Shown piece after piece: positions 8,080 through 15,251 of a stretch of 15,251 bases of DNA (positions are counted from its first letter, which is position 1; the number at the start of each line of letters is the position of its first letter). This DNA is from Pinguiococcus pyrenoidosus (lineage: Eukaryota; Sar; Pinguiophyceae; Pinguiochrysidales; Pinguiochrysidaceae): assembly GCA_019677205.1 (NCBI GenBank), contig JAAMXY010001286.1, positions 1-15,251 of the forward strand, in the 5' to 3' direction. Both the position numbers and the translations under genes were made by a program. The notes beneath the pieces are model-generated. The model was not told where the DNA came from. It made no database searches and saw only the letters and a program-made list of their open reading frames with translations.

Positions 8080-8337
8080 GAGCAGCTCCGGATCCTCCTC
8101 TTCACCAGCTGCACCGGGGGAAATGGCCGCTTTTTCAGTTTTCAGCGCCAAAACGCGCTTTTTCCCCTCTTCCGCGGCGTGACAGACGGAGCGCTCGGCG
8201 CCTTGGAGGGCCGAATGCGCTCCCGATGACCGCCGCTCTCCTCATCTTCCGCATTCGAGCGCGGCCGGTCACTGCAGAGAGTGCCACTTTGTGTTGAGCG
8301 TGTTGGCGCTGGGAGCGGAAGGCGGAGAAGCGAAGAG
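8080..8337. promoter_or_regulatory. Bidirectional NUDT6/PCYT2 promoter with E2F-like site
   Basis: The 258 bp between two divergent start codons must hold both leaders and promoters. No TATA box is visible. GCGCCAAAA at 8145-8153 (TTTTGGCGC on the minus strand) matches the E2F/DP consensus core TTTSSCGC, and is flanked by a second GCGC (8154-8159). Shared control of the two genes is an inference from their position. Confidence 0.45.
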
Positions 8338-9838
8338 ATGATTGCGCTGATTGCGCAGAGCGAAGGCTTCTTGGCCGGCGTGACCGTGGGCATCTTGGTG
8401 GGTTGCATGGCCGCCACGCTGCTTGCGGCGCTGCTGCTGGGCCGCAGCGCCCCGAGCTCGGTGGCCATTGCCAAGCTGGAGGATGCGAGGGAAGAGAGCG
8501 CCGAGTCGAGTGCAGTGCGGCAGAGGAAACCTGTGCGGATCTGGATGGACGGCGCCTTCGACATGATGCATTATGGCCACATGAACGCGTTCCGCCAGGG
8601 TCGGGCCCTGGGCGATGTGCTCATCGTGGGCGTGAATGACGCGGAGAGCATCACAGTGTGCAAGGGGCCCCCGGTGATGAGTGATGAAGAGCGGATGACG
8701 TGCGTGCGTGGCTGTCGCTTCGTGGATCAGGTGGTGCCGGACTGCCCCTACATCATGAACGACGAGTACTTGCAGCACATCATCCAAACGTACAAGATTG
8801 ACTACGTCGTGCACGGCGACGACCCGTGCATTGTGGACGGCAAGGACGTGTATGAGACGGCGCAGAGGCTGGGCAAGTACCGCACCATTCCGCGAACGGA
8901 AGGGGTGAGCACCACGGACATCGTGGGCAGGATGCTCCTCATGAGCAGAAGTCACCATCAGGTTCGATTCAGGCGGGAACCCTCGCACACACTGCCAAAA
9001 GCCTGCTGTCGTCATTCAGCTTTCCTCATCGTTCTCTTCCTCTGCGGGTTGTCTTTGCTGTTGGTTCAATATGCAGAGCTTTGACCACGGCGACGGCGCA
9101 AGCTCTGCGCCGCAGCGCATGGCCACCGAAGCCGTCGAAGCCGTCGAAGCCACCGAAGCCACTGGAGCCACCGGAGCCACCGGAGCCACCGGAGCCACCG
9201 GAGCCACCGGAGCCAATTCCAGTGGTCAAGTGGGCCGCACGAGAAAGTCCAACTTCCTCACGACATCGCACATGCTCCGCTTGTTCAGCGCGCATGTGGT
9301 GCCGCCGAAGCCGACCGACGAGGTCGTGTACATAGACGGGAGCTGGGATCTGTTCCACGCCGGCCATGTGCGGGCTCTCGAGAAGGCGCGGGAGCTGGGC
9401 GACTACCTCATCGTCGGCCTGCACAGCGACGAGGTCGTGAACGAGCAGGAGGGACAGAATTTCCCCATCATGAACCTGCACGAGCGGGTCCTGAGCGTGC
9501 TGGGGTGCAAATATACCGACGACGTACTCTTGGACGCCCCGCTGGTCGTGACGAGAGAGCTTATAGCGTCGATGGGCGTCAAGAAGGTCATCCACGGGCG
9601 GAGGCATGCGGGCACACGGAGCAACGATAGCAAGGAAGCAGGCATAGACCGGTATCGGATACCGAAGGAGATGGGCATCTTCCACGAGCTGGACATGAGC
9701 GAAGAGCTCAACCTGAACGCCCTGGAGGTGATGCGCAGAATACAGCGGCACCAGGAGCGGTTCCAAAGCAAGATACAGCGGAAAAAGAAGGCCGAAGCGG
9801 AGTATTATGACAAGCGTTACGGCTTCAGCGAGACTTAG
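8338..9838 (+). CDS. PCYT2: CTP:phosphoethanolamine cytidylyltransferase
   Basis: Exons 8338-8961 and 9077-9838, with a 115-nt intron in phase 0, give 461 residues. The enzyme makes CDP-ethanolamine from phosphoethanolamine and CTP, the rate-controlling step of the Kennedy pathway to phosphatidylethanolamine. Two cytidylyltransferase folds are visible. The first is about 66-205, with the HxGH motif HYGH (78-81) and RTEGVSTT (186-193). The second is about 290-435, with HAGH (302-305) and NLHERVLSVL but no RTxGxSTT copy, as usual in this family. Residues 10-35 form a hydrophobic helix (FLAGVTVGILVGCMAATLLA) like the membrane anchor of plant PECT1, absent from the human enzyme. The interdomain linker carries a 3-residue repeat encoded by a minisatellite. 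The donor CAG|GTTCGA is weak, but the acceptor ATGCAG is good. The last 14 bp overlap the end of the opposite-strand TSEN54-like gene. Confidence 0.95.
9128..9214 (+). repeat. 9-bp coding minisatellite in the PCYT2 linker
   Basis: About 9.7 head-to-tail units of 9 bp: two GAAGCCGTC, then GAAGCCACC, GAAGCCACT, five GGAGCCACC and a final GGAGCC. The 3' units are identical and the 5' ones have diverged. It encodes EAV/EAT/GAT triplets (about residues 226-254) between the two catalytic domains. A multiple of 3 keeps length changes in frame. Confidence 0.9.
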
Positions 9839-11037
9839 CTTTAGCTTTCTTCTTGCGCTTCCACGGCGGAGTACCACTATAGGCGTCCTCGATCTCTTGG
9901 CAAGACAGATCAAACGCCACGAGCGTTCCATCGGTTGCGACCACCGTCGCTTTCAAGTCCGGACCTTGTGGTTCCTTGGCTCCGAGAAGTGACATCTTCC
10001 GCAGAGAGCGGAAAGGCACCGGCAGCGCGTACTTGAAAGGAAAAGCAACAACCGTTGGCTCCGCTGTTCTCTTCGCGAACTTGTCTCGCACATACGCATC
10101 AAAAGGCAATGGCAGCTCTTCCTTGGCGGCCGCCTCGTCGATCATCGCCTCGCCTGAGAAGGGCGCCAGCAGTACATCTATGGGGACATCTCTTGGAACC
10201 GCGCGCAGGCTGGAAAGCAGCCCTCGTCTAAATGGCACAAGTTCCCGCCTGCGAAGCAGCAATGGGGTGCTTGAGCATCAAGTCGCTGGAGAAGGAAACA
10301 GCAAGAGAGAAGCAAGGGGGCAGCAACCGAGCAAGAGAAAGCGATTGCAAAGCTTGGTGGGAAGCTTGGTAGGCGTACCGCTTCAGCCAGCAGTAGGTGC
10401 GATACTGAGCCCAAGGAAAGGACGTCGAAGTTCCCACAGCTTCTTCTGCCGCCTTTCCGAGCGGCTCTGCCACCGAGATTGCTCGGTGGAAAGTCGAAGG
10501 GTCCAACATGGCGTCTGCCTTCTCGCCACGCTGCAGAGCGAGCGCGCCAATCTCCAGCAGATGCAGAGCCTCTTCCGGCATCAACGCATGGCCGTCCCGC
10601 CTTTGGATGCCCATGGTCTGAGAGAACGCGCCCTTGTGCTTGGTCACTCTGATCTGTTGCGACTCCGCATCGTACGTGGCCCTCGACAGCTTCTTGGAGT
10701 ACAAGCCTCGGTCCTTTGCGTCTCCCTTGCTGGTTCCCTCCGTCTCTTTCTTCCGCGCTTCAGCGCCTTCGGGCCTTTGCCGCTCGGACTTGGACTTCTT
10801 GGCCTTCTTCGCCTTCCTTGGTGCTTCCACAGGAGTTGCGTCTTCAGGTCTCGGCCTTTTCTTGCTTTTGGCAGGCTTGGGGGGGTCATGAGGAACTCCG
10901 AAGCGCTCTAAGAACAGTGCTTTGAGCCTCAGAAGCTCGTCGATCTCCGGCTGAAGCGAAAAGCCGCCCACGCCGGCTGCTTTGAGCCCGCGAACGCGAT
11001 CCCCCTGCCTCGCAATCTCTCCTCGCAGAGCTTCCAT
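9825..11037 (-). CDS. TSEN54: TSEN54-like tRNA-splicing endonuclease subunit with N-terminal WHEP domain
   Basis: Minus-strand join 11037-10379 and 10248-9825, with a 130-nt GTACGC..TCGCAG intron, gives 360 residues. Residues 113-170 match the Sen54 N-terminal domain: KLSRATYDAES..., KHKGAFSQTMG, then LMPEEALHLLEIGALAL. QYRTYCWLKR (211-220) matches the 'YxxLKRxGY' region just before the splice, and VVATDGTLVAFDLS near the end resembles the Sen54 C-terminal strand. Sen54 is a structural subunit, with Sen15, Sen2 and Sen34, of the nuclear enzyme that cuts introns from pre-tRNA. Residues 1-48 are unexpected: EIARQGDRVRGLKA ... EIDELLRLKALFLERFG fits the WHEP helix-turn-helix of aminoacyl-tRNA synthetases. 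A Lys/Arg-rich linker (52-110) holds likely nuclear signals. ATG 11037 is the first Met in frame, directly before WHEP. The sequence after the splice, RELVPFRRGLL, is less typical. Head-to-head with CRNKL1. Confidence 0.85.
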
Positions 11038-11083
11038 AGCTGTCCTGCAGCGCTTGAAAGCTTCAGAGGCGTTTGAATCCTCC

Positions 11084-11095
11084 TTTGGCGCCAAA
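11084..11095. promoter_or_regulatory. Palindromic E2F-like site
   Basis: TTTGGCGCCAAA is a perfect 12-bp palindrome and an exact match to the E2F/DP consensus TTTSSCGCSAAA on both strands. It lies 46 bp upstream of the TSEN54 ATG. E2F control is typical of cell-cycle genes; function here is inferred from the motif. Confidence 0.5.
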
Positions 11096-11198
11096 AAAAG
11101 GGAACGACAGTCCGAGTCTCTGTCGCTCGTCGTATCTGTCCAAGAGGCCTTCCCTTCTTATCTTCAGCCTTCAGCGTCTCAGCGTCTCCTCCCATTCC

Positions 11199-11219
11199 TT
11201 CTTATAATCTTTATAAGAA
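11199..11219. promoter_or_regulatory. Inverted repeat with TATAA on both strands
   Basis: Arms TTCTTATAA and TTATAAGAA are perfect reverse complements separated by TCT. Each arm reads as a TATAA-type element in opposite directions. It stands about 160 bp from the TSEN54 ATG and 195 bp from the CRNKL1 ATG, so it could position start sites for both genes. Confidence 0.45.
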
Positions 11220-11314
11220 TGATAACAGAAGAGGACGGCCCATCCATTCATCCATCTGTCACATTCTGCTGCTCTCACGAGAGACACAAATCGACGCCGC
11301 TCTTTCCTGCGCCT

Positions 11315-11339
11315 CCCCAACCCCCCCCAAACCCAACCC
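11315..11339 (-). other. G-quadruplex-capable tract (minus strand)
   Basis: C runs of 4, 8, 3 and 3, separated by 2-3 A's, give four G runs on the minus strand with TT/TTT loops. This satisfies the usual G4 pattern. It lies 75 bp before the CRNKL1 ATG, in its promoter or leader. Confidence 0.5.
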
Positions 11340-11413
11340 AACCAAGCTACCCTCTCAAGCAGCAGACTCCGGAGTGGTAGTTCCCCGACTTGGCTCTACG
11401 ACTTGTCTCCACG

Positions 11414-13495
11414 ATGAGTTTCGCCACCGTGAAGAACCGCGCTCCGGCGCCCATCCAGATCACCGCGGAGCAGATTCTGCGCGAGGCGCGCGATCGGCAG
11501 CTGGAGACGAAGCTGCCGGAGCCGAAGCGCACCATTACCGATGCGGAAGAGCTGAAGGAGGTGCGCATCCAGAAGCGCAAGGAGTTCGAGGACGCCATCC
11601 GGCGCCAGAGACACGTGATGGGCATGTGGCTCAAGTACGCCAAGTGGGAGGCGGAGAACCAGGAGTTCGAGCGAGCGAGAAGCGTGTACGAGCGCGCGGT
11701 GGATGTGGACTACAAGAATGTAGGGTTGTGGTTGCGCTACGCCACCATGGAGATGGAGAACGGCTTCGTGAACTTCGCGCGCAATGTGTGGGATCGCGCG
11801 GTGTCTCTCCTGCCGCGAGTGGATCAGCTGTGGTACAAGTACGCCTACATGGAGGAAATGCTTGGCAACGCCGCCGGAGCCCGGCAGATCTTTCAGCGCT
11901 GGATGGAGTGGGAGCCCGAGGACAATGCGTGGCTCTCGTTTATCAAGTTTGAGGAGCGGCAGGGGGACATTGCCAGAGCGCGGGAGGTGTTTGAGCGATA
12001 TGTGGACATCAGCAGCTCGCTCCGGGCTTTTCTCAAGTTCGCCAAATGGGAAGAGATGCAGGGGCAACTGGTGTACGCGCGGCAGCTCTATGAGCGGGGC
12101 ATGGAGGAGCTCGCCGAGGAGGAGAAAGGCGAGCGCTTCTACATCGCCTTTGCGGACTTCGAAGAGCGCTGCCGCGAGCACGAGCGCGCGCGCGCCATCT
12201 ACAAGCTGGCGCTCGACAAGCGCGACCGCACAGACGTGCCGGAGCTGTATGATGCCTTTGTCGCCTTCGAGAAGAAGTATGGCTCGCGGAAGGCCATGGA
12301 AGACGCCGTGTTCGAGCGCCGCCAGGTGCACTATCAGGAGAAGGTGAAGGAGAATGCGCACGACTTCGACGCCTGGCTGGATCTCATCCGCCTGAAGGAG
12401 CAGCGGGGCGCACCGGCCGAGGTCCGGGCTGCCTACGAGGAGGCAGTGCAGAACGTGCCGCCCGTGCGGGAGAAGCGCTTCTGGCGGCGCTACATCTACC
12501 TGTGGATCAACTACGCGCTGTACGAGGAGCTCCAGGTCGGAGACATTGACCGGGCTAGAGAGGTTTACGCAGCGTCCCTGCGCCTGGTTCCACACGGAGA
12601 CTTCACCTTCGCAAAGCTGTGGCTGCTGGCGGCCAAGTTCGAGATCCGCCAGCGCGACGTGTCCAGGGCTCGGAAGATCCTCGGCCAGGCGCTGGGCCTG
12701 TGCCCGATGAAGGAGAAGCTGTACAAGGGCTATGTCGAGCTCGAGCTGCTCCTGGGGGAGGTCGATCGGTGCCGTACGCTCTACACCAAGTATCTGGAGG
12801 CGCTTCCGCACGTTTGCAACGCGTGGATCCGATTTGCTCAGTTTGAACGATCCCTCGAGGAGCTGGAGCGGACGCGTGCCATCTACGAGCTTGCCGTCAA
12901 GCAGCCCTTGCTGGACATGCCGGAGGTGCTGTGGAAGGCCTACATCGATTTCGAGATCGAAGAGCTGGAGAAGGACTCGGCCGACGCTGCCAAGACAGCG
13001 GCAGCGGACGAGACTGGCGAGCCTTCTTCGATGCCGGGCCATCGGGTGCGCCGCCTGTTCGAGCGCCTCCTGGAGAGAGCCACCCACGTGAAGATCTGGA
13101 TTGCGTACGCCAACTTCGAGGCGTCCAAGGGCGCGGGTATCGAGATGGCCCGGGGAATCTGGGATCGAGGCTACCGCGTGATCAAGGAGCTCAACGAAGA
13201 CGGAGAGGGAGCCAAACTGCCGCGGTATCTGCTGCTGCAGGCGTGGCGCGAGTGCGAACGAAGCTTCGGGGATGCAGAGGGCGTGCAGAGGGTGCAGAAG
13301 AGGCTGCCGGAGCGGAAGAAGCGCCAGCGGATGGCGTATGACGCGGATGGCAATGAAGCCGGAATGGAAGAGTACATGGACTACTCCTTCCCGGAGGATG
13401 TGACGGTGAAGCCGAATCTGAAGCTGCTGCAGCGCGCGCGCAACTGGGCCGCGAAGAAGAGGAAAGTGGAGACGGAAGAGCAGAATCTGGAGTAA
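11414..13495 (+). CDS. CRNKL1: Crooked neck/Clf1 spliceosomal HAT-repeat protein
   Basis: 693 residues in one uninterrupted frame; human CRNKL1 is close in length. The family (yeast Clf1/Syf3, Drosophila crn) is a scaffold of the Prp19-associated complex needed for spliceosome activation, in the nucleus. The N-terminus (VKNRAPAPIQITAEQILREA) is the highly conserved family start. From about residue 68 to 640 there are roughly 15 half-a-TPR (HAT) repeats with the W..Y...E and AR.I/V(Y/F)ERA patterns, for example MWLKYAKWE...ARSVYERA and LWLRYATME...ARNVWDRA. The basic segment PERKKRQR and the conserved EEYMDYSFPED...PNLKLL end follow. ATG 11414 was chosen because the family start follows it directly; the frame is open a few codons further but without ATG. 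It is the longest coding region here and lacks introns, unlike most neighbours. Divergent from TSEN54; its stop is 127 bp from the convergent ankyrin gene. Confidence 0.96.
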   Translation: MSFATVKNRAPAPIQITAEQILREARDRQLETKLPEPKRTITDAEELKEVRIQKRKEFEDAIRRQRHVMGMWLKYAKWEAENQEFERARSVYERAVDVDYKNVGLWLRYATMEMENGFVNFARNVWDRAVSLLPRVDQLWYKYAYMEEMLGNAAGARQIFQRWMEWEPEDNAWLSFIKFEERQGDIARAREVFERYVDISSSLRAFLKFAKWEEMQGQLVYARQLYERGMEELAEEEKGERFYIAFADFEERCREHERARAIYKLALDKRDRTDVPELYDAFVAFEKKYGSRKAMEDAVFERRQVHYQEKVKENAHDFDAWLDLIRLKEQRGAPAEVRAAYEEAVQNVPPVREKRFWRRYIYLWINYALYEELQVGDIDRAREVYAASLRLVPHGDFTFAKLWLLAAKFEIRQRDVSRARKILGQALGLCPMKEKLYKGYVELELLLGEVDRCRTLYTKYLEALPHVCNAWIRFAQFERSLEELERTRAIYELAVKQPLLDMPEVLWKAYIDFEIEELEKDSADAAKTAAADETGEPSSMPGHRVRRLFERLLERATHVKIWIAYANFEASKGAGIEMARGIWDRGYRVIKELNEDGEGAKLPRYLLLQAWRECERSFGDAEGVQRVQKRLPERKKRQRMAYDADGNEAGMEEYMDYSFPEDVTVKPNLKLLQRARNWAAKKRKVETEEQNLE

Positions 13496-13622
13496 TGCGT
13501 CCTCTCCTCAAGAAAGGAAAGAAAAAGATTGCTGTTCAGAGCTGCCGTCTGCTCGACGCCCCTCTCTGCTGCTGCTTCACTCCCGTCTTCCAGAGTGTCA
13601 TTTCGGAGACTGCGACTGCCTT

Positions 13623-15251
13623 CTAAGGCATCGACCCCGAGGAGGGTCGATTCGACCCGGTGCCGCCAGAGGTCTTGCTGCTGAGGATGCGGATGCACTT
13701 CTCCAGCTGGGCTGCCTTGGCCACCTGCACCTTGAGCAGGCGGCCTGACGTCTGGCCGCCGACGCCGTTCTCGATCAGGAGCTTCAAGTTGACCAGCTCC
13801 CGCCACGCCGCTTCCCCAGGGGTCAGGCCGCCTCCGTTTTCCGCCTTCGGGTTGGCCCCGGCGCCGAGGAGTCCAGCGACGACGTCTTCCGTGCCGGCCT
13901 TGGCCGCGATGTGCAGCGGCGTCCCCATGTCATACGGCTCTCGCAGCTCGATGTTGGCGCCGGCGGACACGAGCGCCTCGAGCGCCCTCTCTCTCGCGAT
14001 GCCGGACTCGCAGAGCGGCAAGGTGTGCAGCGGACTCCGCCCGTCCCCGGTCTTGGCGTTGACGTCCGCGTTGGCGCTGATGAGCATCTCGACGAGGCCG
14101 ATGCAGCCGTTGGCGATGGCCGAGTGCAGCGGCGTGTACCAGACCTGCGGGTGGCCGTCGTCCATGTCGGGATTGGCGCCGGCGTCCAGCAGCGCTCGCG
14201 CCACGTTTACCGTCTTCTCCGGCCCCAGCACGTCGCACCAGGTGGCGGCGTAGTTGAGCAGGTTGGTGCCCGGACTCGGCTTGGCCCACTGGTGGCGCCG
14301 CCCCTCTGCGCACGCCAGCCAGTCCTCGGAGTCGCTGTATCGCAGGTCGACGTTGCCGCCGGCCTTCGCCCACGCACTGATGACGTCCGCCTTGCCCAGC
14401 AGGACCGCGACGAACAGGTCCACCTCGGCCAAGCTGGCGCCATCGGCGGCTGGTGATTGCGCCTTGAGGTTTCGGCGGCGCTGCGACGACGCGGACGACC
14501 TGCCACTGTTCAGCATCTTGGACGTGTCGTGCACGTGGCGCTTGTACATCCGATTCCGCGGATGCTTGGCTCTCTCGACGCCCGTGTCGGCGTTGGACCA
14601 CAGCAGCTTGGCGCCCTCCAGACGGCGCTCGTACTCCGACGGATACGGCGCCTCTAGCAAGGCCACTGCGTAGTGCAGCAGGTGGTCCGTGCCCATGCCA
14701 AAGGTGAAGCCCTCGGCGCTGCCCAGGCCCAACGCCCAGGCCATCTGCATGACCTGCGGGGCCAGCGAGTTGAGCAGCGGGTTTAGCGCCTGCGGGCCGC
14801 CCTGCTGGCGCCGCATGCTTGACAAGTCTCGGTAGTAGTCGAACTGCGCCTTGGCCAGCGCGAAGTGGCGCCCGTATTCCACCGCAGACGCCCTCTCCAC
14901 GTAGCGCGGCTGGATGAGGTCCTGCAGCGTCGCCACCCACAGCAGCACGGTGTCTGCCGACGTGCTGCCGAAGTCGTAGGTTCGCGGGCCGGTGTGCAGG
15001 CTGAAAAAGTGGTAGGGCGTTGGCAGCGACGCCCAGGAAGGCAACGACTTGGTTCCGACGTGGCCTTCGACGCGCTTCGAGCGGTGCGGCCCCACGGACA
15101 AGTGCGTCACGCTGGACAGATCGACGCCGCTGGAGCGGGGCCCGGTCTCCCAGCTGATGCGGAACTTCTTGGCGCCGCCGGCCTCGACCTCCTTGACGTC
15201 GTCGCTGCTGAGCACCTGCTCCAGACGGATTTGCTTCCAGTCTGCGCGCTT
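13623..15251 (-). CDS. PH-like and ankyrin-repeat protein, 5' end outside window
   Basis: The frame is open from the window edge to a TAG at 13623-13625, leaving 542 visible residues; the true start lies beyond 15251. Residues 1-114 look like the end of a pleckstrin-homology-type domain: alternating strands (KKFRISWE, SVTHLSVGP, YHFFSLHT, RTYDFG) followed by a helix DTVLLWVATLQDLI with the expected Trp (105). A helical region of no known family covers about 115-255. Ankyrin repeats run from about 274 to 500, with clear TPLH cores (WYTPLHSAIANG, GTPLHIAAKAG) and DAGANP/SANADVNAK/SAGANIEL turns; I count five or six. The tail is Ser/Gly-rich. PH domains bind phosphoinositides or proteins and ankyrins bind proteins, so a membrane-linked adaptor is a reasonable inference. 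The zinc-finger pattern of ArfGAPs, which also pair PH with ankyrin, is not seen. Confidence 0.82.
   Translation of the reverse strand, partial: KRADWKQIRLEQVLSSDDVKEVEAGGAKKFRISWETGPRSSGVDLSSVTHLSVGPHRSKRVEGHVGTKSLPSWASLPTPYHFFSLHTGPRTYDFGSTSADTVLLWVATLQDLIQPRYVERASAVEYGRHFALAKAQFDYYRDLSSMRRQQGGPQALNPLLNSLAPQVMQMAWALGLGSAEGFTFGMGTDHLLHYAVALLEAPYPSEYERRLEGAKLLWSNADTGVERAKHPRNRMYKRHVHDTSKMLNSGRSSASSQRRRNLKAQSPAADGASLAEVDLFVAVLLGKADVISAWAKAGGNVDLRYSDSEDWLACAEGRRHQWAKPSPGTNLLNYAATWCDVLGPEKTVNVARALLDAGANPDMDDGHPQVWYTPLHSAIANGCIGLVEMLISANADVNAKTGDGRSPLHTLPLCESGIARERALEALVSAGANIELREPYDMGTPLHIAAKAGTEDVVAGLLGAGANPKAENGGGLTPGEAAWRELVNLKLLIENGVGGQTSGRLLKVQVAKAAQLEKCIRILSSKTSGGTGSNRPSSGSMP

Larger units (their letters stand above)
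11038..11413. promoter_or_regulatory. Bidirectional TSEN54/CRNKL1 promoter region
   Basis: The 376 bp between divergent start codons contain, from left to right, a palindromic E2F-like site (11084-11095), a tandem CAGCGTCT pair (11172-11187), a TATA-containing inverted repeat (11199-11219) and a C-rich block (11315-11339) that is G-quadruplex-capable on the minus strand. No coding sequence is supported here. Confidence 0.55.

Noticed and set aside
8961-8976. B-box-like GGTTCGATTC in the PCYT2 intron
   Set aside because: It coincides with the splice donor and no tRNA fold surrounds it.
11396-13087. 563-codon minus-strand open frame
   Set aside because: It lies opposite the Crooked neck gene and is a by-product of its GC-rich codon use; the sense-strand protein is unmistakable.
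13930-14940. 336-codon minus-strand frame overlapping the ankyrin gene
   Set aside because: It is the out-of-frame shadow of the PH/ankyrin coding sequence, with Arg/Gly/Ala-rich nonsense composition.
1-15251. CRISPR arrays, insertion sequences, transposons or integrated viral genes
   Set aside because: I found no spaced identical repeats, transposase or reverse-transcriptase motifs, or capsid-type frames on either strand.

Overview
The window is a compact, gene-dense piece of a eukaryotic nuclear genome. Most genes are interrupted by short GT-AG introns (38 to 243 nt in my models), there are no bacterial operons or ribosome binding sites, and four products are recognisable eukaryotic proteins: a Crooked-neck splicing factor, a TSEN54 tRNA-splicing endonuclease subunit, a CTP:phosphoethanolamine cytidylyltransferase and a NUDT6-type Nudix protein. 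Short introns, short intergenic gaps, GC-rich coding DNA and a cytidylyltransferase with an N-terminal membrane anchor (as in plants) suggest a unicellular alga or other protist. The lineage cannot be fixed from this sequence alone.

Layout. 1-1307: no gene I can support. 1308-2690 (+): five-exon gene for a helical orphan protein. 2895-3394 (-): two-exon gene for a small acidic orphan. 3778-4914 (+): two-exon gene for an Ala/Ser/Pro-rich acidic protein, with a 120-nt pure pyrimidine tract in its intron. 4915-5780: spacer with a TATA box and inverted repeats. 5781-6782 (+): intronless GT32/A4GALT-like glycosyltransferase. 6856-8079 (-): NUDT6-like Nudix hydrolase, four exons. 8338-9838 (+): phosphoethanolamine cytidylyltransferase, two exons. 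9825-11037 (-): TSEN54-like protein with an N-terminal WHEP domain, two exons. 11414-13495 (+): intronless Crooked neck/Clf1 orthologue. 13623-15251 (-): PH-like plus ankyrin-repeat protein, cut by the window edge.

Genes mostly alternate in strand. This gives head-to-head pairs that share 250-380 bp promoters (2895-3394 gene with 3778-4914 gene, NUDT6 with PCYT2, TSEN54 with CRNKL1) and tail-to-tail pairs with gaps of 204, 73 and 127 bp and one 14-bp coding overlap. Two of the shared promoters carry E2F-like GGCGC elements. The TSEN54/CRNKL1 promoter also holds a near-symmetrical TATA-containing inverted repeat, so a tRNA-splicing gene and a pre-mRNA-splicing gene may be co-expressed.

The most interesting item is the apparent WHEP-TSEN54 fusion: a tRNA-binding domain known from aminoacyl-tRNA synthetases joined to a subunit of the tRNA-splicing endonuclease. 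All exon joins are my inference from splice signals and reading-frame continuity; no transcript data were available.
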